This document shows, piece by piece, positions 1 through 9,287 of a stretch of DNA of 64,000 nucleotides. Position numbers and translations under genes: made by a program. This DNA is from Saprospiraceae bacterium. GTDB lineage: Bacteria; Bacteroidota; Bacteroidia; Chitinophagales; Saprospiraceae. Each line of letters starts with the position of its first letter. The first letter of the stretch is position 1. The DNA lies in the NCBI GenBank assembly GCA_016711125.1, contig JADJTQ010000002.1:682001-746000 (forward strand), read 5' to 3'. Below the pieces are notes generated by a model. The model saw nothing but the letters and a program-made list of their open reading frames with translations, was not told the DNA's origin and ran no database searches.

Positions 1-80
1 TTGACAATGCTCATGGCGATCGCACCCTGATATGCACTTGTCCTTCTACCGAGTTGTATGCTGAAGATGGATCGCTATGA
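1..80 (+). CDS. gcvP: Glycine dehydrogenase (P protein), C-terminal end only
   Basis: Reading from base 3 gives 25 residues ending at TGA 78-80, beginning DNAHGDRTLICTCPSTELY. This matches the usual last residues of glycine decarboxylase P protein (DNxxGDRxLxCxCPxxExY). The rest of the gene lies upstream of the window. The P protein is the PLP-dependent decarboxylase of the glycine cleavage system. Its stop codon overlaps the start of hldD (ATGA), so the two are probably co-transcribed and translationally coupled. The identification rests on a short tail but the motif is distinctive. Confidence 0.75.
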   Translation, partial: DNAHGDRTLICTCPSTELYAEDGSL

Positions 81-1042
81 TCGTTGTAACGGGTGCCGCA
101 GGATTTATCGGCAGTTGCCTCATCAGGTATCTAAATGATCACCGAATCGATTCGGTCATCGGAGTCGATGAGTTTGGTCGTCGCGACAAGTTGATGAATT
201 TGCAAAACAAACAACTTTCGGGATTGATTCATCGCGAAGACTTCCACGGGTGGTTAGAAAACAATCATCGTAAAATTGGAGCAGTTTTTCATCTTGGTGC
301 CCGTACGGACACTACAGAATTTGACAGTTCGGTATTTGAAAAACTGAATTTGCAGTACAGTAAAACAATCTGGATGGCCTGCGCTGAGTTTAGCATACCT
401 CTGATTTATGCGTCAAGTGCTGCGACCTATGGTGATGGAGCACTCGGATACGATGATAATCATCAGATAGTCAAAAACTTGCACCCGCTGAACCCTTATG
501 GAGATTCAAAAAATCTGTTTGACCTATGGGCATTAGAACAAACAAAAACTCCACCTAAATGGTATGGGCTTAAATTTTTCAATGTTTACGGCCCGAATGA
601 GTATCATAAGGGAAGGATGGCCAGCGTAATCATGCATGCTTACCATCAGATCCTGGAAACTGGGAGAATGAGGCTCTTCCGGTCACATCGACCTGATGTT
701 GAAGATGGACATCAAAGCCGGGATTTCATCTATGTCGAAGATATAATCCGTATATGCCTTTTTTGCCTCCAAGCCGGGCCGCCATCAGGCCTTTATAATG
801 CCGGTACCGGAAAGGCCCGAACATTTATTGATTTAGTGAACGGAACGTTTGCTGCGATGGGTAAGAAACCTGCCATCGATTTTATAAATACTCCAATCGA
901 CATCATCGACAAGTATCAATATTTTACCGAAGCTAATATGCATAAACTGCTCTCGGTTAACTACAACATGAAATTTACAGAGTTGGAAATTGGAGTTTCA
1001 GATTATGTAAAGAAATACCTTATCCAGAGGAACTATTACTAA
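77..1042 (+). CDS. hldD: ADP-L-glycero-D-manno-heptose 6-epimerase
   Basis: 321 residues, the normal length for HldD/RfaD. The enzyme epimerises ADP-D-glycero-manno-heptose at C6 to make the activated L-heptose used in LPS inner core. An N-terminal Rossmann motif TGAAGFIG (residues 5-12) binds the cofactor. The extended-SDR Tyr/Lys pair is seen at Y141 and K145 (NPYGDSK), and the family-specific segment NVYGPNEYHKGRMAS is at about 169-183. The start is the ATG overlapping the gcvP stop, which puts the Rossmann motif right at the N terminus as expected. No other LPS gene is adjacent, so the coupling to gcvP looks incidental. Confidence 0.93.
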   Translation: MIVVTGAAGFIGSCLIRYLNDHRIDSVIGVDEFGRRDKLMNLQNKQLSGLIHREDFHGWLENNHRKIGAVFHLGARTDTTEFDSSVFEKLNLQYSKTIWMACAEFSIPLIYASSAATYGDGALGYDDNHQIVKNLHPLNPYGDSKNLFDLWALEQTKTPPKWYGLKFFNVYGPNEYHKGRMASVIMHAYHQILETGRMRLFRSHRPDVEDGHQSRDFIYVEDIIRICLFCLQAGPPSGLYNAGTGKARTFIDLVNGTFAAMGKKPAIDFINTPIDIIDKYQYFTEANMHKLLSVNYNMKFTELEIGVSDYVKKYLIQRNYY

Positions 1043-1217
1043 AGGCCGGCCTTGTACGTAGTTGTTTATTTATGCATGGAGTCTTTTTCATATATTTGAA
1101 GGGTAAACCAAACCATTGCCAAGTGCAAAATCTCCTTCATGCCAAACGAACCTTTTCTACGCTTTTGCTGGCACCTTATTTTTCTATAGATATTGCGATC
1201 GGGCGAACTAACCATCC

Positions 1218-1400
1218 ATGAGATCAATTCGAGCCATCGGCCTTGTTCTCTTTATCCTGGGTGCAGGAGTAGCTATTGTTGATTTACTTGATATGATTGA
1301 GGTCGCCAAGCGAGATAATCCTTTTTATGGTGCTTTAGCCCTTATGATTGCAGGTATCAGTCTGACCTTTTTAAGTCAAACGGGAGATAAAAATGAATAA
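1218..1400 (+). CDS. Small two-helix membrane protein, unknown function
   Basis: 60 residues with two hydrophobic segments, about 6-24 (IGLVLFILGAGVAIVDLL) and 36-52 (FYGALALMIAGISLTFL), joined by a short charged loop and ending in a charged tail. It is likely an inner-membrane protein. I recognise no family. It starts at an ATG 175 bases after hldD, and a TATATTTG box at 1091-1098 could serve as a distant -7 element. The orderly hydrophobic pattern supports a real gene, but a 60-codon frame could be chance. Confidence 0.5.
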   Translation: MRSIRAIGLVLFILGAGVAIVDLLDMIEVAKRDNPFYGALALMIAGISLTFLSQTGDKNE

Positions 1401-1442
1401 GACTATCCATACTGGACATGGGATATAATCAACTCACAAGGA

Positions 1443-1904
1443 CTACGGCATCGGATTCATATCAGCATAGTAGATGAGCATCCACTCATTGTCCATTTTG
1501 GCAAATCTACGGGTCATGCCAATATTGGAAGTTTTCTCGATAATTTTCTCGATAACCATTTCTTGTGTAATTACCTGATATTTTTGCTCATAGCCAGTTA
1601 ACGCGGGGTCAATCGGTCGATGCCATTTCCAGCTATTCTGTTGCCATCGAAAATTATCCGGGGCAGTCAATGTGTCGGCATTGGCGGGTATTCCCTCAAG
1701 CGGAAAGGTTATATGGGCGATCTGAAATGCCGTATCCTGATGAAATTGGCGATAAAACGTTAAAAAATCGTCTGGCATCTCGTTGGCTTCCTCGGTTTCT
1801 GCGAGAGGTGCCTGTTCTTCCATTGGTGGTTCAGCCAGAGGGTTCTTACATTCGACAAAAAGAACTCCTGAAAAAATGAATAAAAGAATGAATACCTTTT
1901 TCAT
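1443..1904 (-). CDS. Lipoprotein, DUF4348-like
   Basis: 153 residues. An N-terminal hydrophobic stretch ends at Cys19 (FVECKN), an imperfect lipobox with Glu at -1. A Glu-rich linker follows, then a globular part opening DFLTFYRQFHQDTAFQIAHI, which resembles the start of DUF4348 (small Bacteroidota lipoproteins). The end of the protein includes FAKMDNEWMLIYY, the Trp-containing closing strand common in such domains. It overlaps the upstream phosphopantetheinyl transferase gene by 4 bases (ATGA), so the two are probably one operon. Function is unknown. The family name is from memory of the pattern and should be treated as tentative. Confidence 0.6.
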   Translation of the reverse strand: MKKVFILLFIFSGVLFVECKNPLAEPPMEEQAPLAETEEANEMPDDFLTFYRQFHQDTAFQIAHITFPLEGIPANADTLTAPDNFRWQQNSWKWHRPIDPALTGYEQKYQVITQEMVIEKIIEKTSNIGMTRRFAKMDNEWMLIYYADMNPMP

Positions 1905-2536
1905 ATGTTTTCCAATGCGTATACCAATACGATGTTGTTTCTTATCTCAAATCGAATTTCAAATTCCTTTCGGTCCTCTCTCGTCAAAAATCCCCGGGTC
2001 ACTCCTTGTTCGAGATTAAAGGATTTAATAAACAGATGACTTTTAAAATCCAGGGCTCTTCTTCCATAGGCTTTGTAGAGGCTTTCTTTGGCTCCCCAAT
2101 AAACATGCAAATGGTCAATGGGTGATGCACTTAGTTTAACCTGTTCCAGTTCTTCTGCTGCAAGGAACTTTTCAGCCAGTCTGCTGATTTTATCGACCTT
2201 GATTTGAATATCAATCCCTACCAAGAATGGTGCCGTTATTACAGCGGTATATTCATGGGTATGACTGATCGACATATGCCAGGATGATTCCTGAATGTGG
2301 GGTTTACCAAAGTCGTCTTTGATCAGCGCACCATGTAGATCATCTTTTGCAAGCGTATTCCAAAGCCATCGACTAGCCAACCATTCGGTCTTGCGTCTTC
2401 CTTTCATTTGAGCGATTTCTAATTGCTCCTTGACGGTGAGATTGAGCAATCTTAGGAAATAGTCGTGGTTCTCCTCAATTTTCCAAATTGCTAAAGCAAC
2501 GTCGTTTTCAAGCTTTCGAGTTTCTAATAGCGGCAC
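1901..2536 (-). CDS. 4'-phosphopantetheinyl transferase (Sfp type)
   Basis: 211 residues with the three core motifs of the superfamily: SISHTHEYTAV (about 89-99), VGIDIQ (106-111, Asp109 as Mg ligand) and WGAKESLYKAYG (147-158, with the K-E-S-L-Y-K signature). These enzymes transfer the phosphopantetheine arm of CoA to a Ser of carrier proteins. The length and the WxxKES-xxKxxG arrangement match the Sfp/HetI branch rather than the trimeric AcpS branch. No carrier-protein or synthase gene lies nearby, so the substrate (fatty-acid ACP or a specialised carrier) cannot be read from context. A lipoprotein gene follows with a 4-base overlap. Confidence 0.9.
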   Translation of the reverse strand: MPLLETRKLENDVALAIWKIEENHDYFLRLLNLTVKEQLEIAQMKGRRKTEWLASRWLWNTLAKDDLHGALIKDDFGKPHIQESSWHMSISHTHEYTAVITAPFLVGIDIQIKVDKISRLAEKFLAAEELEQVKLSASPIDHLHVYWGAKESLYKAYGRRALDFKSHLFIKSFNLEQGVTRGFLTREDRKEFEIRFEIRNNIVLVYALENI

Positions 2537-2710
2537 AGGGATGATCGCATTTTGATTTGTCTGCCAAAGATAACAACTAGCCGCCTCCCCACCATTTGAT
2601 AATCTTGTACCTTTAAACCTTTACTTTTTCAAGTGCATGATGGGGGCCTAGTTCATGAATTTGTCAAAAGATTAGCCTCATATTGATTTCATGATTTCAT
2701 GATATCTATG

Positions 2711-2718
2711 TATGTTTG
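2711..2718 (+). promoter_or_regulatory. Bacteroidota -7 box for the WD40 gene
   Basis: TATGTTTG fits TAnnTTTG and ends 10 bases before the ATG at 2729. The transcript would therefore be leaderless or have a leader of only a few bases. A TTG at 2683-2685 is the nearest -33 candidate, but the spacing is longer than usual. Confidence 0.5.
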
Positions 2719-2728
2719 AATTGTTGCC

Positions 2729-3628
2729 ATGGAAATCAAACTAAAAACCAAATTACTTGGTCATAAAGGATCTATTTACAGCTTCGCCTACGATACATCG
2801 CGGCATCATCTATTAAGTGGCGGTGGTGATGGATGGCTGGTAAGCTGGCAGGACGGGCAAAAAGATGGCAAGTTGATTGCCGATGTCGGAGATCAGGTAT
2901 TTAGTTTGCTTTATCTCGACGATCTCGATCGCATCGCAGTAGGAAGCATGACGGGCGACCTTTATTGGGTCAGCGAAAATACTGCAACATCCGCCCAAAA
3001 AAAGCTTTTTCACAAAAAGGGAATCTATGATTTGCTTCCCTACCAGGAAACACTTATCTCTGCCGGTGGTGACGGCCGTCTTGGCTTTTGGAATCTCCAT
3101 ACCAGAGATATTGATGAATCTATCGCGCTATCTCACAAATCCTTGCGTAGTCTTGCTCTGAGCCCCTCATCCACCCACTTGGCAGTGGGTAGTAGCGATG
3201 GGTGTATATATATTCTCAATTGTCAGGATTGGTCGGTGTCCAATATCATTGAAAATGCACATCTTCCAGCGGTATTTACGCTAAGCTGGTTGGATGAGCA
3301 AACCGTGGTGTCGGGAGGTCGGGATGCCCACCTTAAAGTATGGAAGGTTTTGGATACCAAGGCACCCGTTATTGATGTCTCGGCCCATTGGTTTACCATT
3401 AATCACATTCTGTGTCATTCTGATAAGCCAATCATTGCTACTGCCAGCAGAGACAAGACCATCCGCATATGGCATCAGGATGACTTTGAGCTAGTCAAAT
3501 CACTTGATGCCACTAAATCGGGAGGTCATATCCATTCAGTTAATCGTCTTGCATGGTCTGAAGACGGCTCAGAACTTTATGCAGCCAGTGACGATGCCAC
3601 GATTTCTGTCTGGACCATAGGACCTTAG
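2729..3628 (+). CDS. WD40 repeat protein (seven-bladed propeller)
   Basis: 299 residues made almost entirely of WD40 repeats. Repeats end in WD-like dipeptides such as GGGDGWLVSWQDG, GGDGRLGFWNLH, GSSDGCIYILNC, GGRDAHLKVWKV, ASRDKTIRIWHQD and ASDDATISVWTI, about 40 residues apart. This is enough for a single seven-bladed propeller. There is no signal peptide, so it is probably cytoplasmic. WD40 propellers are protein-interaction scaffolds and the partner here is unknown. A homolog is often found as a stand-alone gene in Bacteroidota. The ATG is chosen because the first repeat (LLGHKGSIYSFAYD) begins immediately after it. Confidence 0.9.
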   Translation: MEIKLKTKLLGHKGSIYSFAYDTSRHHLLSGGGDGWLVSWQDGQKDGKLIADVGDQVFSLLYLDDLDRIAVGSMTGDLYWVSENTATSAQKKLFHKKGIYDLLPYQETLISAGGDGRLGFWNLHTRDIDESIALSHKSLRSLALSPSSTHLAVGSSDGCIYILNCQDWSVSNIIENAHLPAVFTLSWLDEQTVVSGGRDAHLKVWKVLDTKAPVIDVSAHWFTINHILCHSDKPIIATASRDKTIRIWHQDDFELVKSLDATKSGGHIHSVNRLAWSEDGSELYAASDDATISVWTIGP

Positions 3629-3712
3629 TCAGCTACTCTTATTTTTTAAATGATTTTTGGAAATTAACCGGTGTGCATGTTTGTGTTTGCGCAATAAAAC
3701 AGTTAAACAAAC

Positions 3713-3720
3713 TATATTTG
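3713..3720 (+). promoter_or_regulatory. Bacteroidota -7 box for dcd
   Basis: TATATTTG fits TAnnTTTG, with TTTG at 3686-3689 as a candidate -33 box (23-base spacer). Only 7 bases separate the box from the dcd ATG at 3728, so transcription would begin at or next to the start codon (leaderless mRNA). Confidence 0.6.
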
Positions 3721-3727
3721 TGCCCGC

Positions 3728-4264
3728 ATGATTCTTTCCGATAAAAAAATACTCGAACTTATAGATCAAGGTGACATTGTAATCGAACCTTTTGATCCGA
3801 GCTGCCTTGGGACTAACTCTTACGATGTACACTTAAGCCGTTATATGGCGGTCTACGTTGATGAATGCCTGGATGCCAGGAAACACAACAAAATTAGGGA
3901 GATTATTATCCCGCCTGAAGGTTATGTGCTTGAACCGGGAAAACTATATCTTGGAGTAACCCAGGAGTATACCGAAACTCACAGCTGTGTTCCATTTTTG
4001 GAAGGTAAATCGAGCATCGGAAGACTTGGCATCGACATCCATGCAACTGCGGGCAAAGGTGATGTGGGATTTTGCAATACCTGGACATTAGAAATTTCTT
4101 GTGTACAACCAGTGAGGATCTACGCAGGCATGCCGGTGGGTCAGTTGATTTATTTTATGGTAGAGGGTGAAATCGAAAACTACTACAATCGTAAGTCAGG
4201 CGCCAAGTATAACGAACGAAGTCTGAGACCCGTAGAGTCGATGATGTGGAAAAATAAATTCTAG
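3728..4264 (+). CDS. dcd: dCTP deaminase
   Basis: 178 residues, normal for Dcd. The enzyme deaminates dCTP to dUTP for dTMP synthesis. The N terminus MILSDKKILELID is typical. The trimer active-site segment EGKSSIGRLGI (92-102) and the catalytic Glu in TWTLEIS (Glu122) are in place. GKGDVGFCNTW replaces the more common AGFIDPGF-type loop, a variant seen in the Bacteroidota branch. Whether it also cleaves the triphosphate (bifunctional Dcd-Dut) cannot be told from the sequence. A strong -7 box sits 7 bases upstream, suggesting a leaderless transcript. Confidence 0.92.
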   Translation: MILSDKKILELIDQGDIVIEPFDPSCLGTNSYDVHLSRYMAVYVDECLDARKHNKIREIIIPPEGYVLEPGKLYLGVTQEYTETHSCVPFLEGKSSIGRLGIDIHATAGKGDVGFCNTWTLEISCVQPVRIYAGMPVGQLIYFMVEGEIENYYNRKSGAKYNERSLRPVESMMWKNKF

Positions 4265-4591
4265 GTAAGAAGGAATATCCTTTGCGTCAATAAAGTAGTT
4301 GAAGCGATTGGCTCTTGCATATTTATAATCGTCGATTTACTCATATATTTTTCTTCAAAGCCGCAGAATGTAAGAGTCATCTGTAGCTTACCAAGTCCGG
4401 TTGAGCCTGTCGAATCCGTGCGCTCTCTTGTTGTGAGAGAGACAGAGGAAGTCCGGCACTTTGTAGCCGGATAAGACTTACATCTTTCTGGAAATGTAGA
4501 AAAATAGAAATAGAGTTTACCCTTTAAATATGAGCAAGAACTCTAAAAATCTCATTAGGGAAACGGATGATTGAAGTTGACTTATAAACAA
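4265..4591. other. Convergent intergenic region with a structured, REP-like block
   Basis: No gene is seen in these 327 bases between the convergent dcd and propeller genes. Bases 4370-4495 are rich in inverted repeats: TCTCT/AGAGA around 4420-4440, TCCGGC/GCCGGA around 4451-4472, and an outer pair ATGTAAGAGTC / GACTTACAT that nearly closes the block. It also holds the motif GGTTGAGCCTGTCGAA, which resembles dispersed palindromic elements common in environmental bacterial genomes. It probably acts as a two-way terminator or is a relic mobile repeat. Confidence 0.4.
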
Positions 4592-6191
4592 CTATTCTGC
4601 ATATTTAGCTATAAAAATATCCTGGCTACCAGAACCACTGGTTATGGTCGTATTTCCAAAAAGAATGGAATTGACAAAAACCCCGGCAATAATCATGTTG
4701 TCATGACTATCTGCCTGCACAGTAACTCCTTTGATTGCACCATCAACTGAGAGTACCCATTCAAATATGCCAGATGGATCGCACTTGGCTAAAAATAATG
4801 CTTGAAACCCTTCTGAAGAGACCGAAACTGATCCGAAATCTGCTTGATCCTGAAATGTGCCGGTCAGAAAAATTTCACCACTTGAATTGATTGTCACAGA
4901 GGTTGCTTCATCATCGGCCGTTCCTCCGGCCTGTTTAATCCATTGTAAGACACCATCGGTATCATAACTAGCTAGAAATATGTCGCGGCTTCCAAAGCTA
5001 GTAAGTATGGTGCCACTAAAATCTGCGCTGCCGGTAAAGCTACCTGTTACAATAAGATCTCCATTATTGGCATAGGCAATGTCATTGCCTTCCTCCGGTT
5101 GCGAAGCACTTCCTTCCTGTATCGCCCACTGAAAATTGCCCAGACTATTGTACTTAGCTAGAAAAAATTCTCCTGCACCACTGATGCCTGCATCTAGAAC
5201 CGTTGCGCCAAAATTAACTATACCAAAAAATATCCCAGTGAGATAAACATTGTTAGATCCATCGGTAACCAGGCTCGAAGCAATATCATTAGCGGTACCT
5301 CCGGCTTGTTGAGCCCAGCTGATAGTGAGATTAGGATCAAATTTAGAGAGGAGGATATCACTGGCCTCGAGACTGTTAAAGATATTTCCAGCGAGATTGA
5401 CCTGGCCTTTAAAATCAAACACTGCCAAAAGATTGCCGCTTCCATCTATAGCCAGTGCATTTACGATTACATTTTCTGAACCACCAATTTTTAAAGATCT
5501 CAAAAGTGTACCCGAAGCATTGAATTTAAGTATAAAAGTGTCGAAAGACGAATTAGTGCTAACCAAGGTTGAATCAGCAATCGTGATAGTCCCTGCAAAA
5601 GCCCCCGCGAGATAGATATTGCCCTGACCATCTGTGGTGACACTCGTGCCCGCAGATGCCCCTGGACCCTCCGAAGAAACAAACCAAATCAAGGTTCCAT
5701 TCGATAGATATTTAGCCAAAAAGAAATCAATTGCGCCAGCAGCCTTTTACGGTAGTATCACCGAAACTTGCGGGTCCGGTAATACTGCCGGTTACGTAGA
5801 TGTTGCCGGAGGGATCGGTCGTCATTGAGTAAAGTTCGTCGGTGGCTGCTCCACCCCGGACCAGGCATGTAAGTCTCCGGGTGCTTCGAAAGGTGCTGCA
5901 TTCTTTACGGTAAGACATACCCAGCGACTACCATCGAAAATCCGGAGACAACGAAATTCTAAGTCATAGACCATAAGCCCGGGATGTGGATTCATGATCC
6001 CTTTGATCTGTTCAAAAAGTCATTCGAGGCATCAGAACCCCCTGATTATTACTCTGGATATCCAGAATTGCACTGGGATCTGGAGCTGCACCATCTTTCC
6101 GAATCGATGTTGGTAGTTCTAGGCTTACATTTTGGCTCGAAAGGGTTACTACAAACCCTATCACAAAGCAGAGACTTAGGAATTTTGTCAT
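4592..6191 (-). CDS. Secreted beta-propeller (SBBP/NHL-like) repeat protein, three apparent frameshifts
   Basis: One gene of about 530 residues when three one-base shifts are bridged. It starts at the CAT at 6189-6191 with signal peptide MTKFLSLCFVIGFVVTLSSQ, followed by a SAILDIQSNNQGVLMPRMT segment typical of Bacteroidota tail-fibre-like surface proteins, and then a FDGSRWVCL module. The rest is repeats of about 45-50 residues (DGSGNIYLTGxFxGxxxFG, AGGTANDxA), the SBBP propeller pattern. The breaks lie in A5 at 6014-6018, C4 at 5854-5857 and CC at 5743-5744, and in each case changing one base restores the family sequence. The C terminus ends in FIAKYAE without a T9SS tail. The cluster of three could be assembly error or decay. 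Confidence 0.7.
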
Positions 6192-6804
6192 GTCGGTAAT
6201 GAATTAATTTTCATCAATGATATTATAGATACTTACCGGCCAAAGTTATATTGTCTGGAGAATCTGCGCTATCACATAAACTGGTGATTTTAGGAAGATC
6301 AAATAATGTGAAATTTTATTAGTTGAAACGCGAAATGTCGAATGTCTCCAGGCCGTCTCAGAAATTATAACCTGGCTAAATTAGTATGCAATACCATTGA
6401 TATCACCCTGCAGTGTGATTTTTAAATTAAGCTTTGTCAATCCGGCTTAGGAGGCCCAGAAGAAGGCATCCTTAATATGATTAATCCGGGCTCGGGCCAT
6501 TTTATTCAATAGTATTGATTAAAAAGGATTTTCTTCTTCATGATGAAATTCTTCTATATAAGCATTGCAGCATTTGGGATTGGACCCTCTTTTTATTATT
6601 GATGACCGCATCCAGAGGACCGAAGTAATCGTGGGACTTGCTTTTGATCTAAAAATGATGGGTGCTTAGACTGCTAGATGATACCAACCTCTGATCGTCT
6701 AAAGCGCCAATTCAGTACGGAGACTAAATCCCTTGAGCTCGCTGAGCTGCATTTTGATAACTAAAGTGCTATAATAGCATCTGGGTGATGATATCCGGCA
6801 CTAT
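6192..6804. other. 613-base intergenic region, no gene seen
   Basis: No frame of convincing composition occurs here. The only structure noticed is a weak hairpin at about 6401-6420 (ATCAC/GTGAT) followed by a short T run, which could end a plus-strand transcript, although no plus-strand gene precedes it. Confidence 0.4.
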
Positions 6805-7113
6805 TTATTTGTCGGTTCCAAACGTATCCGCCCACGCCAGCATACCGCCGGTTAGATTCAATACGTTTTTAAATCCCTGTTGCAGAAGAAATTGTTGAGC
6901 CATTCCACTTCGATTGCCGGAGCGACAATATAAAATGATCTCATCATCTTTATGTGATTCCAGATCTTCCAATGCATTCGGGACAGAACCCATTGGTAGC
7001 AACTTACCACCTATATTAAATTCCTGGTGTTCATAAGGTTCTCGTACATCAATCAGTACGATCTCTGCACCGGCATCCATTTTTTTCTTAAGTTCTTGAA
7101 CCGTGATATTCAT
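6805..7113 (-). CDS. Single-domain rhodanese-like sulfurtransferase
   Basis: 102 residues forming one rhodanese domain. It has VLIDVREPYEHQEFNI near the N terminus, the active-site loop CRSGNRSGMA at about 63-72 with the catalytic Cys, and the closing LTGGMLAWA motif. Such proteins carry persulfide sulfur for detoxification or cofactor and tRNA thiolation. There is no signal peptide, so it is cytoplasmic. It lies 15 bases downstream of the T9SS protein gene on the same strand and may share its transcript, though a functional link is not obvious. Confidence 0.9.
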   Translation of the reverse strand: MNITVQELKKKMDAGAEIVLIDVREPYEHQEFNIGGKLLPMGSVPNALEDLESHKDDEIILYCRSGNRSGMAQQFLLQQGFKNVLNLTGGMLAWADTFGTDK

Positions 7114-7128
7114 AGCCGCTGGTCTTAT

Positions 7129-9287
7129 TTATTCAATCATCTGGAGCAATCTAGAGGTCGTCTTTTGCTCCTTCACAGAGGTAATCTTTATTGCATAGGT
7201 GCCCTGGTTGAGTATCGAAAGGTCAATTGACTTTTGCAAAGTTGTCTCTAAAAGAAGTTGTCCTAGCAAGTTAAAGACTTCGATTTTTCCAGGAATACCA
7301 TCTACACCATCCAAGTAAACTACTCCTTCACTTGGATTGGGAAAAAGCCTGATCTCTTTCCATTCAGTAAAATTATTGATTTTTGTTGGAATTACCCCTT
7401 CTACACCCAATACTGGTCTGATCATTAGAGACCCGTGTCGCAGGCCGCTTGACCGTCCACTTTGCCAACCCTGTCCAACATTAAAATGTAGAAAATTAAT
7501 TCCCGCAGGAGAATTCAAATCATAACCAATGGGTATTTTCTGCCCCGAGATATCAGACTGTTCCCAGCCTATATAAAACTGGCCTTCCGGAAGATCTAAA
7601 CTGATTTTTTGATCGTTGCTGTCGAGTAGAGCATAAGTTGTGAAGCCTTGCAAGGTATCAAAATAGGTATCAGTGTAGTATACTTTTACCCCAGTCTGCA
7701 AATACTCTGGAGTATCATCTAAACTGTCGATCCATACAAACAAATTAAAAAATTGGCTGGAACTATTGCCCTCGATATGAGGTATCTGGATTTGTACCCC
7801 CTGCAATTGGTCAGGTGTATTGTTGTGATATTCCATGGCAATCATGGTACTTCTCACCCCGGTGCACCCCGATCTATAATGGCAGATTCAGCAGTGCCAT
7901 CATCGTACGAATAGTAGTTGGCAAATCGCGTGGTTCGTTGCACTAGATTGTTACTAGTTGCCCCCAATATCTCATCAGCCCTGGTAAAGTTTAATGTGCT
8001 CAAAACCGAATACTGTTCACCCGGTTGAATGACTCCGAAAAGTCCACTTTGCAATTGTTCGTAGTTGGTCGACCCCTGGTCGTTCATATCAAAATCAAAC
8101 GAGGTGCCACCCTGAGGTAACAGCCAGGCTTGCACCGGCTCAATGAAGGTTCTTCGGAGCAGCGTCTGATTACCGAGATTGATCGTGAATGTGGGGTCAT
8201 TCATAGTGAGATCAAACTGATCGAGATTATTAAGCTGTGAGATGATATTTCGTCTCACCTCCTTTATCTCAAATTGATGGGCCGGCATACTGGAATACGG
8301 TTCTAAAATCGTGGTCGGTAGATACCGAAAGGCAATATCCCGAAACGTCTCGCGTGTAAGCTCTTCACCACCAACCCGGATATAGTCGACATGCCACAAC
8401 TCTTGCAGACCTTCATTCTTTGATTTATTTCTAAATCTAAACTGAAAGGATTCATGCATAAAAGAATCAGCGATTATCCACCGGTTAAATGCAAAATCCG
8501 GCGCGGGGTCATTATTTGAAACATCCTTAGGAAGGCCTTCCTTCTGCCAGACCCTCACCCATTCTCCTTGTATACTGCGAAAATCAACGACAAGTGAATC
8601 GCGGGCCCGTGGATTGATACCCACGCCTTTAGGTTGAGCAAAAAAACTAAAATAGACTTCAGTTTGACCAGATAGATCAATAAATGCCGACGTTAGATTA
8701 TCACTAAACCCAGCTTTCTCACCATAAGGACTGCCAACCGGATCAAGTCCGTCAAAAGTTGCTACTCCCACAGTTAGTGGTCGCTCTGCAAGGGTGGTAT
8801 TCACAAAAACATCCCTGTCCAGCCATCGAGCGCTGTCAGGATAAGGAAAGTGGGTCGAAAAATCATCAACAAAGGGCAGATTTAAAACCGGACCGCTCAC
8901 AAATGCTATTTCATACTGCTTACACCCACCATTTGAGTCGCATACCTCAAGACAGATAATATCGGTAGAACGATTGCCGGTGTGCTGATAGGAAATACAG
9001 AAAGATCCTATTTCGAAAATACCCTGGTATGGTTCCTGACAAGTGCTGAAGATAATAGTGTCCGTGTTTTGATCTACCAACTCTTCATCCGGGCAAAAGA
9101 TCACACTTCCACCCATAGGCAAATAAAGCTTTATAAGAGGTACCTCGTCAGCTCTCTTATGTTCTTTGGTTTGTTGTAATGCTGGATTTACCCTGAGACC
9201 AATTTCTTGTAGTTGAGCATGAAGGCTTCCGGAAAGACATGAAATCACGAAAATTACGAAGTAGACCGGATTAAATCTAGTTTTCAT
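7129..9287 (-). CDS. Large secreted protein with T9SS C-terminal tail, one apparent frameshift
   Basis: About 718 residues when one base is added in C4 at 7857-7860; without it the gene reads as 477 and 242 residues. The bridge joins SYDDGTAESAIIDRGAPG to VRSTMIAMEY without loss. A signal peptide ends near HAQ25. The middle part contains a jelly-roll-like segment (FVDDFSTHFPYPDSARWLD, FSFFAQPKGVG). The last 75 residues are a T9SS sorting domain (LFPNPSEGVVYLDGV ... GQLLLETTLQK ... LNQGTYAIKIT). It is exported and anchored or released by the type IX machinery; its substrate is unknown. It overlaps the PASTA gene by 11 bases, so the two are probably co-expressed. Confidence 0.85.

Noticed and set aside
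4440..4500. RNase P RNA (AGGAAGTCCGG resembles GAGGAAAGTCCGG)
   Set aside because: Only a partial core motif in a 125-base block, far too short and lacking the second conserved region.
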